Of a stretch of DNA of 64,000 nucleotides, positions 1 to 9,996 are shown in pieces. The stretch is from positions 3,793,001 through 3,857,000 of the forward strand of contig NC_081806.1 of the NCBI RefSeq assembly GCF_030704535.1, in the 5' to 3' direction. How positions within the stretch are numbered: position 1 is the first letter of the stretch; every line of letters begins with the position of its first letter. Position numbers and translations under genes: made by a program. Under the pieces are notes generated by a model that saw only the letters and a list, made by a program, of their open reading frames with translations, was not told where the DNA came from and ran no database searches. The stretch is from Vitis vinifera. Its lineage: Eukaryota > Streptophyta > Magnoliopsida > Vitales > Vitaceae.

Positions 1-532
1 TCCACCTGCAATACCATCGAGACAAACCAAGCGGAATGGACGTATGACATCACAGAATATATCCGGACCGGAACTCTACCCGGAGATCTCAAACAGGCAC
101 ACAAAGTCCGGGTGCAAGCTGCCCGTTTCACCCTGATTGGGGGGCACCTGTACAAGCGATCCTTCACAGGACCTTACCTTCGATGCCTAGGGCAGTCAGA
201 GGCTCAGTATGTGTTAGCTGAGTTACACGAGGGAATATGCGGAAATCATTCGGGAGGACGATCTTTGGCACATAGGGCTCATTCGCAAGGATACTATTGG
301 CCAACAATGAAGAAAGACGCGGCAGCATATGTCAAAAGATGTGATAAATGTCAAAGGTATGCTCCCATTCCACATATGCCATCAACAACGTTAAAATCAA
401 TCTCAAGCCCATGGCCCTTCGCACAATGGGGCATGGACATAGTGGGACCTCTCCCAGCTGTACCCGCCCAAAAGAAATTTTTGCTTGTCGCCACGGATTA
501 TTTCAGTAAGTGGGTAGAAGCTGAAGCATATG
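1..532 (+). pseudogene. gypsy pol, integrase N-terminal half (interrupted)
   Basis: Frame 1 is open from the first base to the insertion point. It holds the HHCC zinc-binding region (HEGICGNHSGG ... CDKCQ) and the start of the catalytic core, including the first catalytic aspartate in WGMDIVGPL. The reading stops making sense as integrase at codon AEAY, exactly where the nested element starts at 533. The next residues of the same domain resume at 5951 in a compatible frame, so the split is clean. No coding damage is seen inside this half. With the 5.4-kb insert it cannot give a functional integrase. Confidence 0.85.
528..532 (+). repeat. Target-site duplication, left copy (atatg)
   Basis: Five bases identical to 5946-5950, directly outside the TG and CA ends of the nested element. 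The length of 5 bp is typical of LTR retrotransposon integration. Confidence 0.8.
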
Positions 533-1639
533 TGTGGACCCCGCATTTTCGATTGCTCGAATGCGTTTCCCACTCGATGGTGAAACTCGATTTTATTATT
601 TGAAAAAATGATTTTTATTGATTATTTGAAAATGACTTGGAGTCGCCACTTATTTTTGTTTTATTTTTAAAGGGTAAACAAAATAAGAAAGAAAAACCCT
701 AAGTGTGACTCCTTATTTTGGAAAAGGTGATCTACGAAAAACCGGATCGGGTTCGGGGGTCAGGTTACTTATCGGGAAGGTACGGTAAAGACCGTAGCAC
801 CCCTCTAAGTCCCTAAAGTCGGGTCTCTACTAATAGAATGAAGCTAACATGGCGATGATGAGGAAATCAATAAATACTCAAATCAATCATGCACATATGA
901 GTATCAAAACATGCGTATAGCAAGACCAGAATAAGGACAGATGCGTACCTGGGCAACGATCTTCAATGCGCTATCAAGAAGTGAGATTAATGCACAATTA
1001 AAGGATGGTCACATGCATATCATAGAGCAGAATAAATCATGTATGGCACCCAAATCAACCAAACAATCCATCAATCATAAAATCTCATATGTTGGGCCCC
1101 CACCAAAGCCCATTTATTTTTGCATGAATTAATTCCATAAATTCCATTATTCGGAATTACGAATTTTAATCCTTGCTTATTTTAAAACATTTTTAGAAAA
1201 CAAAGAAAATTCAAAAGTGGCTTGCCGGAAAGAAAATGGCAACCAAATTTTATTGAAAATGGGATTTTGAGTCCTAAAAACTTTAAGGATGAAAGCTTTG
1301 GAGACTTGAAGTTATTTAAAAACCGGAATTTAGGAAATTATTTACAAAATGAAGTTTGGGAAAATCTTTTTCAAAATCAAAGAAGATTGGAGAAAAGGGA
1401 AGATGACACGTGGCCCTTGGGTTACATGCATAAGGTGGCCATGCAAAACAGGTCGTGCTTGTGGGTCCAGTGCACACAGTAAGCCAGCAGAGGAAGGACG
1501 CCATTTGTGGAGCAAAAGTTTAGGAAACCACCACATCAGAAATGAGGAGAGACCGACAAGCCCTATTACTGGAGGGTATCCAATTGTAGTTTCTCTTGTT
1601 ATGGGCTTCCTCATGTCTGGAGCTTCATAGTCAGCCATG

Positions 1640-2430
1640 TGTCACAAATAACATGCATTCTGCCATGCAAAGGCTCATCATTCCTTGCCGCTAAGAAGGC
1701 GCTGACAGAAACCATGTTCCAGACTTCGATTCATCATCATTGAATTTGACTTCAGTAGCGAGTCTTCTCGTCCCAAAGGCAGCTTCCATTGTAAGCACGT
1801 TGTTGGAAATGGCTTCAGGAAAGGTTCCCATTTTTCTTTCATCACTAACAGCATACATTCCAGGTTCTTGAATTTCAAAATGAACTGCACCGGTATAAGA
1901 ATCTTTTCTGTTGCTACCAACATATTACCATGGACATTTGAGAAGTCTGTGGATTGGATATAATAGCTTTTAGAACCAAATTTCCCGCATCTGACACCAA
2001 AAACTGCACCAGCTTCAATACCAGATTTTGTGTGACTAAGGATCTGATGAAATTGCTGATGATTAACACGAAGTCCTTATGCAATCTTTAATTTCTCCTT
2101 GAGAAAATTAGCTTCATTAAGAGACTTGATAGCATGAAACTTTGCATCTTCTGGACAGTTCATGTGGTGCACACTGGTCTCCACTGATGGCTTACTACAT
2201 TTTCTCTCACCTTCAACCGTCGCGGACATCAGGAACCCTCTGTAGCTGCAGCATGGCCACAACCCTCACCCGAAATCTTCGCTGCTTCTAGGCTAACAGG
2301 TTCAGTGACATGGAAGGTATTCTTGCCGACTGAGGCTAATTGCTGACTCTTCAACGATATTCTCAATCATGAAAACAGGCTTGGCATATGGATCTGCAAT
2401 TGGGTACGAGTCGACTCCCCATTCCTAGCC
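1640..2430 (-). other. Unassigned gene-like DNA inside the nested element
   Basis: Minus-strand frames are open for 60-80 codons (2077-2262, 1678-1923) with protein-like composition and the same orientation as the identified captured pieces. I do not recognise the source gene. It may be a further captured fragment or decayed exon/intron sequence. Confidence 0.3.
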
Positions 2431-2634
2431 TAAACCACGAGAGTGATGGCAGTGGTGGACTCGTATCTCCAGACTGGAGGAAGCTTCTTTGTTCTCTTGT
2501 AGCAGCGGGCAAGTCAGTGAATCCTGCTCTCTACAAGAACCAATCGGAACTTTGAGTCTTTGTCCTTTCTTAATAACACCAGATGTGTCATAAGATATCA
2601 GCTGATTCTCTGGACCAGAACATATATTAGGGAA

Positions 2635-3310
2635 TCTTCCAGTTTGCTTGGTAGCTGCAACAATTGTTGTGGTTGCTGCAGTAGGAGAAGCATCATTTGT
2701 TGTTTCAGCAGCATGACAATTTTCAGCAACAATCAGGTCATCAAGCAACATTCCACAACGTAATCCACCATAAGCAGAGACCAAATCACCAACTGCAGCA
2801 GCTGCATGTCTACAGCGTCTAATCAATTCAAATGAAGTGTCTCCACCAGTTGCATTAGCACTGTACCCACCTGCTCTTACACTTGTAACAATAGCCTTTG
2901 TGTCACACCAGACGCCAGCAACAGTATCTAACACTCTTTTGAAAAAAACAGATTTTTATTCCTCTTCTTCTGGTAGTTGAGCTTTGGGGATCTTTTGGCT
3001 TTGTTTTAGTGGAGTTTGATCATTTCTCCCATATCCATTGAAAAGGATAGTCATCATCCAGTAGGGTTTGAGGTTAACAGACAAGTAGTGAAACCGCCTG
3101 GAGCCCAGCACCTCTGCAATACTTGATCTGTCTTCTACCATGTGGTCATCACCAAGTGCCCCTCTAGATACATGGAGCTGTGAATGTACAAAAACTGCAG
3201 CGTGCTGATATTTGGGAGATGGTGACACACCAAGGGCAATTGCCCATGCCCAACGACCATCCCTATCCCTGGTAAGACCATATGCACTTGCCAGTGGCAC
3301 ACTGTTAGAA
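2635..3310 (-). pseudogene. Captured fragment of a BSL-type (BSU1-like) kelch/PP1 phosphatase gene
   Basis: Two minus-strand stretches match the kelch region of plant BSL phosphatases (brassinosteroid signalling) as I know it. The upper block, about 3310-3115, includes NSVPLASAYGL, SPKYQHAAVFV and GALGDDHMVED. The lower block, about 2937-2635, includes DTVAGVWCDTK, RRCRHAAAAVGDL and GMLLDDLIVAE. About 175 bp of unrelated sequence separates them. It ends in a pyrimidine-rich tract plus AG and looks like a retained intron, although I cannot place a clean GT donor. Only part of the kelch domain is present and the phosphatase domain is absent. Diffuse similarity may continue to about 2425. It is a non-functional capture inside the nested element. 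Confidence 0.7.
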
Positions 3311-4283
3311 CTGAGTTCTTGTGGGGCCTCATTCCCAGGTAGCAGAGGCACAAAAGTGTTGGATGAACTGCTCCAATGAAGGGCACCATCTGATGCCTGA
3401 CTGTTATTTCCTCGATATAATTCAGCATGCATAACTTCATGGAAGTCTCTTGGATTGGGTGAAGCTGAGGAAGCCCCTGCCCCTGAGTGAGGATGAGACA
3501 ATGGAGTAGTTTGGTTGTTATCAGTAATTTCTTCCCACTCTGTTCAGGATCTCCCTAGCATGTGTCCTGTACTAAAACAATTCCCGTTGACTCTCTATAC
3601 ATCTCTCATCAAGGTCAAGGGTGCCTTCAGGATCTATAATGACACTGGAGACAGCAGAATCATGCACATGATCGTGATGATATCGCTGTAGAAATATGAA
3701 AAGGAAACACAGCAGCAAGTTTTGCAGAGGCCATCAGAGGAGAGGGAAAGTGAAAGAGCTTCAATGGTTGCTTGGCGTTCTGGTGATGGCGGAGGCCCTT
3801 CGCCGCTGGCGGCGTCGTTCGAGGACAGCTTTGCTCGCTCTATTTCTTTCTCAAGTTCATTTTCCTTCACTCTCAGCTCATTGTTTCCTCCAGATTATTT
3901 CTCGGTACATATGAACCATCCATCTGAACAGCTAAACTGGGTGGTGCAGCTACATGGAACAGTTTTGCTTGCAACTGGTCAATTCGTTCTTGCCTTTCTG
4001 GTGCTGGAAACCAATCTGCTTCCTTTGGATTCTCATTTTCCACCTCACTAAATATAACCTCAGTTGCACCCTGTTTGGACATGCCAAATTCGTCTTTCTA
4101 TGGTTCTGTTAGAAAAGCCTCTGCTTCAGGAGCTTTACCAAGTGATCCTTTCCAATGCGTGGATACCTCTCCACTAAACTATTGTAGCCTAGTGGGAACG
4201 AGAAGCCGTTGTCATTTTCATCCCTACTGCATGCTCCACTCCTCTTGAAATCTGACTCGTCTCGGTGCAGGGAGACACAGAGG
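3311..4283 (-). other. Unassigned captured coding-like segments between the BSL and PPR pieces
   Basis: Minus-strand phrases such as ADWFPAPERQERIDQLQAKL and VQMDGSYVPRNNLEE (about 3873-4082), NELEKEIERAKL (about 3830-3870) and DFHEVMHAELYRGNN (about 3400-3450) look like real protein sequence. They sit in different frames with stops between them. I cannot name the source genes. The last phrase is joined in frame to the BSL kelch piece. Confidence 0.35.
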
Positions 4284-4578
4284 CCAAATCAACATGAGTA
4301 CAAATAGAAGGAACCCCGACAAAGGTAATGTGATCAGGTTGAGCTCTTGATTTGAATAGCAGCCCAGAGAACTGAAGAGCCTCGTCAGCTTGGGCATTCT
4401 GAACATAACCAATAATCAGGGAAGTCCATGGTACTAAATCTGGTCTCAACATCTCGTTGAAAACATGTCTTGTCTTCTCAATATTCCCACACAATGTGTA
4501 TATGTGAACAAGCGTACTAACTGCAAATGATAACAGATCAAACCCAATTCTCGTCATATACCCATGAACCTGCTTACC
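4284..4578 (-). pseudogene. Captured fragment of a PPR (pentatricopeptide repeat) protein gene
   Basis: The minus-strand reading contains GKQVHGYMTRIGFD, VHIYTLCGNIEKTRHVF, PDLVPWTSLIIGYVQNAQ and PDHITFVGV. These are the signature phrases of PLS-type PPR repeats, organellar RNA-binding proteins. It covers about three repeats. Its upstream edge, near 4578, is fused in frame to a GDP-mannose epimerase-like phrase (LEKLVAEEL), giving an open chimeric frame 4189-4605. Below about 4284 the reading loses PPR character. Confidence 0.75.
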
Positions 4579-5035
4579 CAATTCTTCCGCAACGAGCTTC
4601 TCCAATCCATAAGCATCTTGAGACCCTCTTAACCCCCATTGATCATGGAAAACTCAAGCATGCCGAAGCTGATCATCATAATAACTGGATGGTTGGACTA
4701 GATGAACCCCATTCCTCCCATATTGGCAACAAGGTTAAACGCATGGTCAAACCCAACAGTGACCTTCAAGCAGTTGCTCATCACCTTGAAATCAATCAAG
4801 ATAGGATTCATGACAAAACACATCTTCAGTCATAGGCCCTCTCTTCTTCCAGTCAGAAGCAATAATGTAGTGGCCCTCCGTCTTCAGACTCCGAGCAATA
4901 TGAAAGGCAATAAAGCCATCAGCACCAGTGATTGAGATCTGGAACTTTTCAGATTGTTAGTGTGGTTCCTTCTCAAGCTCCTCATAGGTGTACCCTTCGT
5001 AAGTGGCTCCATCGGTACTTCCCATTCTCCTCTGT
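4579..5035 (-). pseudogene. Captured 5' part of a GDP-D-mannose 3',5'-epimerase (GME) gene
   Basis: The minus strand from an ATG at 5033-5035 reads MGSTDGATYEGYTYEELEKE, the N-terminus of plant GME (ascorbate and cell-wall precursor pathway). The Rossmann segment follows (ISITGADGFIAFHIARSLKT, then EGHYIIASDWKK). It is broken by a stop after about 22 codons, a stop after about 81 codons and frameshifts. Further on, MGGMGFI and DAYGLEKL are still readable. The glycine-rich loop is altered (GADG where GAGG is usual). No intron is obvious over about 430 bp. The sequence above 5035 to about 5560 may be captured 5' leader. It is a dead fragment in the nested element. Confidence 0.75.
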
Positions 5036-5945
5036 TTTCTCAAAAACGACAGTGAATACTTCCCCACTCAATATCTTAAGCTTGTTGTCTTTCCGCTTGT
5101 TCTACAAGAAACATGGCAGTATCTTGAAGATCTCTGATGCTAAGACCCCTCAAAGCAACCCCCGATTTAGACAGCCAAACCCAAACAAGATGCTCAACAC
5201 TCCAAGAGAGAGATAACAAGAACAGGGGAAAGAGAATGAAGAAAAATAAATAAATAAATAAAAACAGAGCATGCATGAGGAAGAACGATGCCTTGAAATC
5301 CAAACTCCATTTTCATGAATACTAAGAGACTTGCAAAACAAAGTGGTGGGAGAATCTTAACACGCTAATAAGTAGCGCAACCATTGTAAATACATACAGA
5401 GAAATAAAGATGCTCAACAAGTAACAATGAAAAGCAAGTTTAACAGCTTAGATGACCAAAGCAAGCATCCACTATCAGCCGGAAACATAGTAATGCAGTA
5501 ATACTGGAGAATTTAAAGTGAGGAAGGATCAAACCTGAGCGGTTCCTCCCCTGCCCTGCTAACTTCCTCTCTCGGCTGCTAAGAAAAACCTCCTCCTCTC
5601 TCTGTTTTTCTCACCTTCTCTCTATTCACCTCTGCTTCCTTTTGAAAAGCACCTTCCTCCCCTCGAAAATCGCAACCCCCCACTCCTCTGCCAGCCTCTG
5701 CCCTCTCTCCTAAAACTCCTCCAACGGCCAGACGACCTCCCCATGTAGCTGGTTTTTCTCCCTCAAATAACAGCCAAAACGATTTTTGTTTGATTCCATG
5801 ATGACACGTGTCGACCCCGGATTGGCCTTCAAAAGCACTACTCTGATTCCATGATGGCCAATCAGGGATTGACACGTGGGTGCTTAGGAGCGCGACACCT
5901 GGCTAAAAGCAAACTGCAGAATGACTCCCACAATGGGGGTCTACA

Positions 5946-5950
5946 ATATG
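5946..5950 (+). repeat. Target-site duplication, right copy (atatg)
   Basis: Right copy of the 5-bp duplication. The gypsy integrase frame resumes straight after it. Confidence 0.8.
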
Positions 5951-6690
5951 CTAGCATCAAGGACAAGGATGTCACCAAGTTTGTATGGAAAAATATTATC
6001 TGCCGTTTTGGAATTCCCCAAACCATCGTAGCCGACAATGGTCCACAATTTGATAGCATTGCATTCAGGAATTTCTGTTCGGAGCTGAACATCCGGAACT
6101 CATACTCCACACCACGATATCCTCAAAGCAATGGGCAAGCAGAAGCCACAAACAAGACCCTAATCACTGCCTTAAAGAAAAGGCTTGAGCAAGCCAAAGG
6201 AAAATGGGTCGAGGAGCTGCCCGGCGTCCTATGGGCCTACCGAACTACACCCGGACGGCCAACAGGAAATACTCCTTTCGCTCTCGCATATGGAATGGAT
6301 GCAGTCATTCCTACCGAAATAGGTCTCCCTACTATCCGGACTAACGCGGCAAAACAAAGTGATGCAAACATGGAATTAGGAAGAAATTTGGATTGGACGG
6401 ATGAAGTGAGGGAAAGCGCAGCCATCCGGATGGCAGATTATCAACAAAGGGCATCAGCACATTACAATCGCAAAGTAAGGCCAAGAACCTTCAAAAATGG
6501 TATGCTAGTCCTTAGAAAAGTTTTTGAAAATACTACTAAAGTGGGTGCAGGGAAATTCCAAGCCAACTGGGAAGGACCCTATATAGTGTCTAAGGCAAGT
6601 AACAATGGAGCCTATCATTTACAAAAGCTAGACGAAACTCCATTACTTAGACCATGGAATGTGTCTAATTTAAAGCAGTATTATCAATAA
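5946..6690 (+). pseudogene. gypsy pol, integrase C-terminal half
   Basis: After the target-site repeat the frame resumes with ASIKDKDVTKFVWKNI and runs uninterrupted to the TAA at 6688-6690. It carries the second catalytic aspartate (ADNGPQFDS), the catalytic glutamate (NGQAEATNKTL), a typical WAYRTTPG segment, and a C-terminal GPY/F module (FQANWEGPYIVSK). The end LKQYYQ is typical for plant gypsy pol. The half is intact, but the nested element separates it from its N-terminal half. The open frame upstream to 5851 is nested-element sequence, not pol. Confidence 0.9.
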
Positions 6691-6821
6691 CAAAGCAAAG
6701 ACAAGTTTAAATGAGAAAAGAAGTATTTTTATTGATATAGCTAAAAGTATGTACAAGGAGGTCTCCGGACCACAAAAATACAGAAGGAATATTACAGAAG
6801 AAATTGCAAAAAGAGAAGCTA

Positions 6822-9294
6822 TCAGGGAGCAAGCTTGTCATAAAGTTTCTTTTCTTCACCCGGAGGAATTGAAGGCACGTCCCGCTTGATACCGTTCTTC
6901 TTCATGCAGCACCGATACCCAAAGATGAACGTATCATCCACTTGTTTTTTATATTCTGCTTCAATTTCCTCCCTCTCTGCAGCAAACTCCCGTTCTAGCT
7001 CCTCTTTTTGTTCAATCAAGCGTAGCTGCAAATCTTCCATCTGTTTCTTTTCGATAGAAACTTCTGTCTGGAGTTGCCTCACCTCCCCCCTCAGACCGGC
7101 CATCTCATCTGCTGCCTCAAGCAGACGGGCATCCATTGATTCCTCCCGGACCTTTGCGTCAGCCAAATCTGCCTGGAGAGCCTCATTTTCCCTCCGGGCG
7201 GTGGATACGCTGGCTTCGGCCTCCACCAGTCTCAGGCGCAAATGGTCTTCAGTATCTTTGTGTCGAGCGGCGAAGGCCTTTATATAGTTTGTGGTCCGCA
7301 GCAGGTCAGTGAAAAGATCGTATTGATTGGCCATGCCACGGAGACCACTCACCAGCTGCAAACAAATAGCCAAGCAAGAAAAGCAAAGTTAGAAATCACA
7401 CATCAGAATGACAATCAAAAAGCACAAAAGCAGTTTACCGTTTCCACCATCTCGAACATCTGGGCTGAAGGCATGACAGTGGGCAAGCCGGGTGGAATCT
7501 GTTTTAGCTTCTCTTCCAACTCCGCGTAGCTAAAAGGGCTAGCAAAGGTGCAAGATGCATCATTAACAGGATTCCCCTCCGATGAGGCGAAAGAAGATGA
7601 CTCTTGTTCCGGATTTGGGGTCTCAACATTTACGGTCGGATGGATATCCTCGGGTGCAACCTCAACATTTACGGTCGGTTGGTCCTCCCCGGGTGCAACC
7701 TCAACCGGGACCACCGCCGGGACGGCTGGAGTCTCAGTTACCATCTCCACTTCGCCCCCCTCCGGATGAGCGTCGTGGGCAGATAAGCAACTAACTTCAA
7801 TCTCTTGCTGCCGCTCTTGAAGCCGCCCTAGGAGTCCGGACCTCAGGTTGCGCACCGAGCGAGGCTTCTTTGAGGGTGGCCCCATCACCAGAACAAGAGC
7901 TAGCCGGTCCGGATCGTCAGAGGGATGACTCTGGCTTTCTGCTCCCGCTTCCTCCATGGGGGTCGCACAAACGGCCTCAATTGTATCGGCATCCGGATTA
8001 CGGAAGTCCGGATGGTTGACAGACGCAGCCTCCTCAGCCAAATTCCCTAGACGCGCAACCGCCGCCAAGGAGGTGCTTGAGTGGTTCAGCCCCGCAAGGT
8101 GTCCGGATCCGCTGGAGATGGAATGAGGGGCAGAGTTCACTGGCTCCTCTATCATTACCTCCGCCTCGTGAATAATGGGCGGAGGAGCAAATTCCTTGGG
8201 AGGAGTGGGCTCCTTCACGTCCTTCCCATGCTTTTTCACCAGCTTCCTCCTTTTCGCTGGAGTTTTCTTTGGAGGAGAGTCTGCGTCGCGTTTCTGTCCG
8301 GGAGCCTTCCGAAGGGTCCCTTCGTTCTTCTTCTTCTCCCGATCCTCCAGGAGAAGTCGGCGTTTTTCAGCGTCAGCTTCTTTTGACGCCTCGTAAATCG
8401 GGAGATCCTTCACAATATAATGCTCCCCAGGCACTACCTCATTTGGCATCTTCCTGGGGAGAATGTTGATGACGTACTCCTGGGGCTCCCGGACGACCGT
8501 CGTTAGGTTCCGCGCAGTTAGCAGCGTCTTATACCGCCTCTCCTTGGCGTCTATCTCAAAAAGCTTGCTGAGACGGTCAAAAGATGCCTTTTCCACCCAG
8601 TCCACAAGGTGGCTCCTCAATTCCGGACCTACATTAACAGCAACAAAAGATGAGAATACCATCCGGAAAAGTAAAAAAAAAAAAAAAAATCATCAACAAA
8701 GTAAAAGCCGGACAATAGTAGCAAAGTAAATCTACCCGGAACCACCAAGGAGTAGTTTGGAGAGAAAGGCCTCGCCGGATGCTCCAAAAGCCCCACCCAT
8801 GCACCCCGGACCACCACATGTCCCGTCGCCCCTCCCTTTGTCGAATCTGGCAGTTCCGTCACCAGTTGGAGGGAGGGCAGGTGTGCGGACATGCTGAAGA
8901 TGTCATTTTTTACCTTCTTCAAAGAATACACAAAAAACACCTCCAGCAGCGTGAGGTCGAGGTTGTACAGCATGTTTATGATGCTGCATCCCATCAGCAC
9001 CCGGACGATGTTGGGATGAATGAAGACGGGTGGAATCTGGGTGAAATGGAGGAACTCCTTGAACAACGCTGGCAGAGGGAACCGGAGCCCCGCGTTGAAT
9101 TGTTCCTTCGAGAAGATGATGGTTTTTTCTTCTGCTTTCTCAGAAGGCACAAGCACCCTCCCATTCAGCAGTTCGATAGCCACGCCATTTGGGATACAGA
9201 ACTGTTCCCGGAATTCCTTCTCGTCCAGCTTATCTGTCGCTTTTCCACGAACCTCGCTAGCCCGGGAAGACGAAACAGTCTTTTTTGCAGCCAT
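6822..9294 (-). CDS. Antisense three-exon gene of the gypsy element (plant gypsy-type transposon protein)
   Basis: A minus-strand gene lies between pol and the 3' LTR. Predicted exons are 9294-8736, 8628-7439 and 7355-6822, with GT..AG introns of 107 and 83 bp. The phases fit exactly (559+1190+534 nt) and give 760 aa. Exon 1 begins MAAKKTVSSSRASEV, contains FREQFCIPNGVAIELLNGRV, and matches the plant 'putative gypsy type transposon' family (Pfam PF04195, from memory). Exon 2 is hydrophilic, with a lysine-rich basic stretch (TPAKRRKLVKKHGKD, a possible nuclear localisation signal) and an acidic Pro/Val-rich tail. Exon 3 is a long heptad-rich coiled coil, about residues 610-715. No stop interrupts it, although the element around it is broken. 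Its function is unknown. Structural or regulatory roles in the element's life cycle have been suggested for such antisense ORFs. Confidence 0.75.
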
Positions 9295-9754
9295 CTCTTA
9301 CCACAAAGACAGAATCTACATACAAAGAAGCGCAATGGGTAAAACACAAGTAACCCAGAAAATACACAAACCCTAACCCAAAGCAGTTAGAGAAAAACCC
9401 CTCAAAGAACCCCAGAACACCAACAAAATGCCAAAATTCAAACAAACAGACGCAAGTGACTTGCCCAGAACAATGCCCAAACCAACCAGAAACCAAGACC
9501 AAAGAACCAACAAACGCAACAAAAGGAACACCAATAGCAAAAGTACACGTACCAAATGAAACTCTGAAGAAGAAAGGTTGCTGTCTCGATATAAAATCAC
9601 CAGCAGCAAACGAGTGTCGCAGCACAAAATCACCGGTACAAAAGAGTTTTCGAGTTTTTGTACTCAGAGAAGCAAAGAACACAACAAAAGCGAGAAGAAG
9701 AAAGGCTCTCAAAAGAATGCAGTAGGAAAAAATGCAAAAAGAAGCAACAGTGCG

Positions 9755-9764
9755 CTATTTATAG
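9755..9764 (-). promoter_or_regulatory. TATA box for the antisense gene
   Basis: The palindromic CTATTTATAG reads CTATAAATAG on the minus strand. It sits about 460 bp upstream of the antisense ATG (9294), which implies a leader starting near 9725-9730. No other good TATA box lies between it and the ATG. Confidence 0.5.
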
Positions 9765-9982
9765 GGGGACAGGCCCTCGGAAAGCCAAACGTCCAAACAA
9801 ACTATCATTGAAACGACATGCTGCTTGGGAATACCCAGAATCGGCGGCTCGTCATAAAGGCCTTTTTTGGCTTCCGCACCCCCACTCGCCACGTGGCCTA
9901 GTCAGACGAAGAGACCTCTTCAAATTTCAAAAAGCCAGTTATTTTTTTAACCCGCCCATTTTTTGGGCAAAATAAGCAAGTT

Positions 9983-9996
9983 AAAAAGGGGGGCAA
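9983..9996 (+). other. Polypurine tract of the gypsy element
   Basis: A purine run (aaaaaggggggcaa) sits directly before the TGTAGGGACC start of the 3' LTR. This is the expected position of the plus-strand DNA primer. Confidence 0.7.

Larger units (their letters stand above)
533..5945. mobile_element. Nested LTR-type element (TG..CA) carrying captured host-gene fragments
   Basis: The element starts TGTGGACCCC and ends GGGGGTCTACA, which gives TG..CA termini in an imperfect terminal inverted repeat of about 10 bp. It is flanked by a perfect 5-bp direct repeat, atatg, at 528-532 and 5946-5950. Removing 5,418 bp (element plus one repeat copy) restores the gypsy integrase frame, so both borders are secure. 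By eye I could not find a long terminal direct repeat pair, a primer-binding site or any gag/pol ORF, so the element looks non-autonomous (LARD/TRIM-like). Its first ~1.1 kb is AT-rich with a GC-richer block near 720-840. The interior, about 1,680-5,035, holds minus-strand pieces of several plant genes. The class is inferred from the termini and the duplication length. Confidence 0.7.

Noticed and set aside
5851..5945. Open frame upstream of the second integrase half, as a possible start of that protein
   Set aside because: These codons are sequence of the nested element. The integrase homology starts only after the target duplication at 5951.
533..5945. The nested element as a Mutator (Pack-MULE) element
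   Set aside because: Gene capture would fit, but the target duplication is 5 bp rather than 9, and there are no long terminal inverted repeats; the ends are TG..CA.
7548..9376. + strand ORFs opposite the antisense gypsy gene
   Set aside because: They are shadows. The minus strand has consistent splice sites, exact phases and a recognisable family domain.
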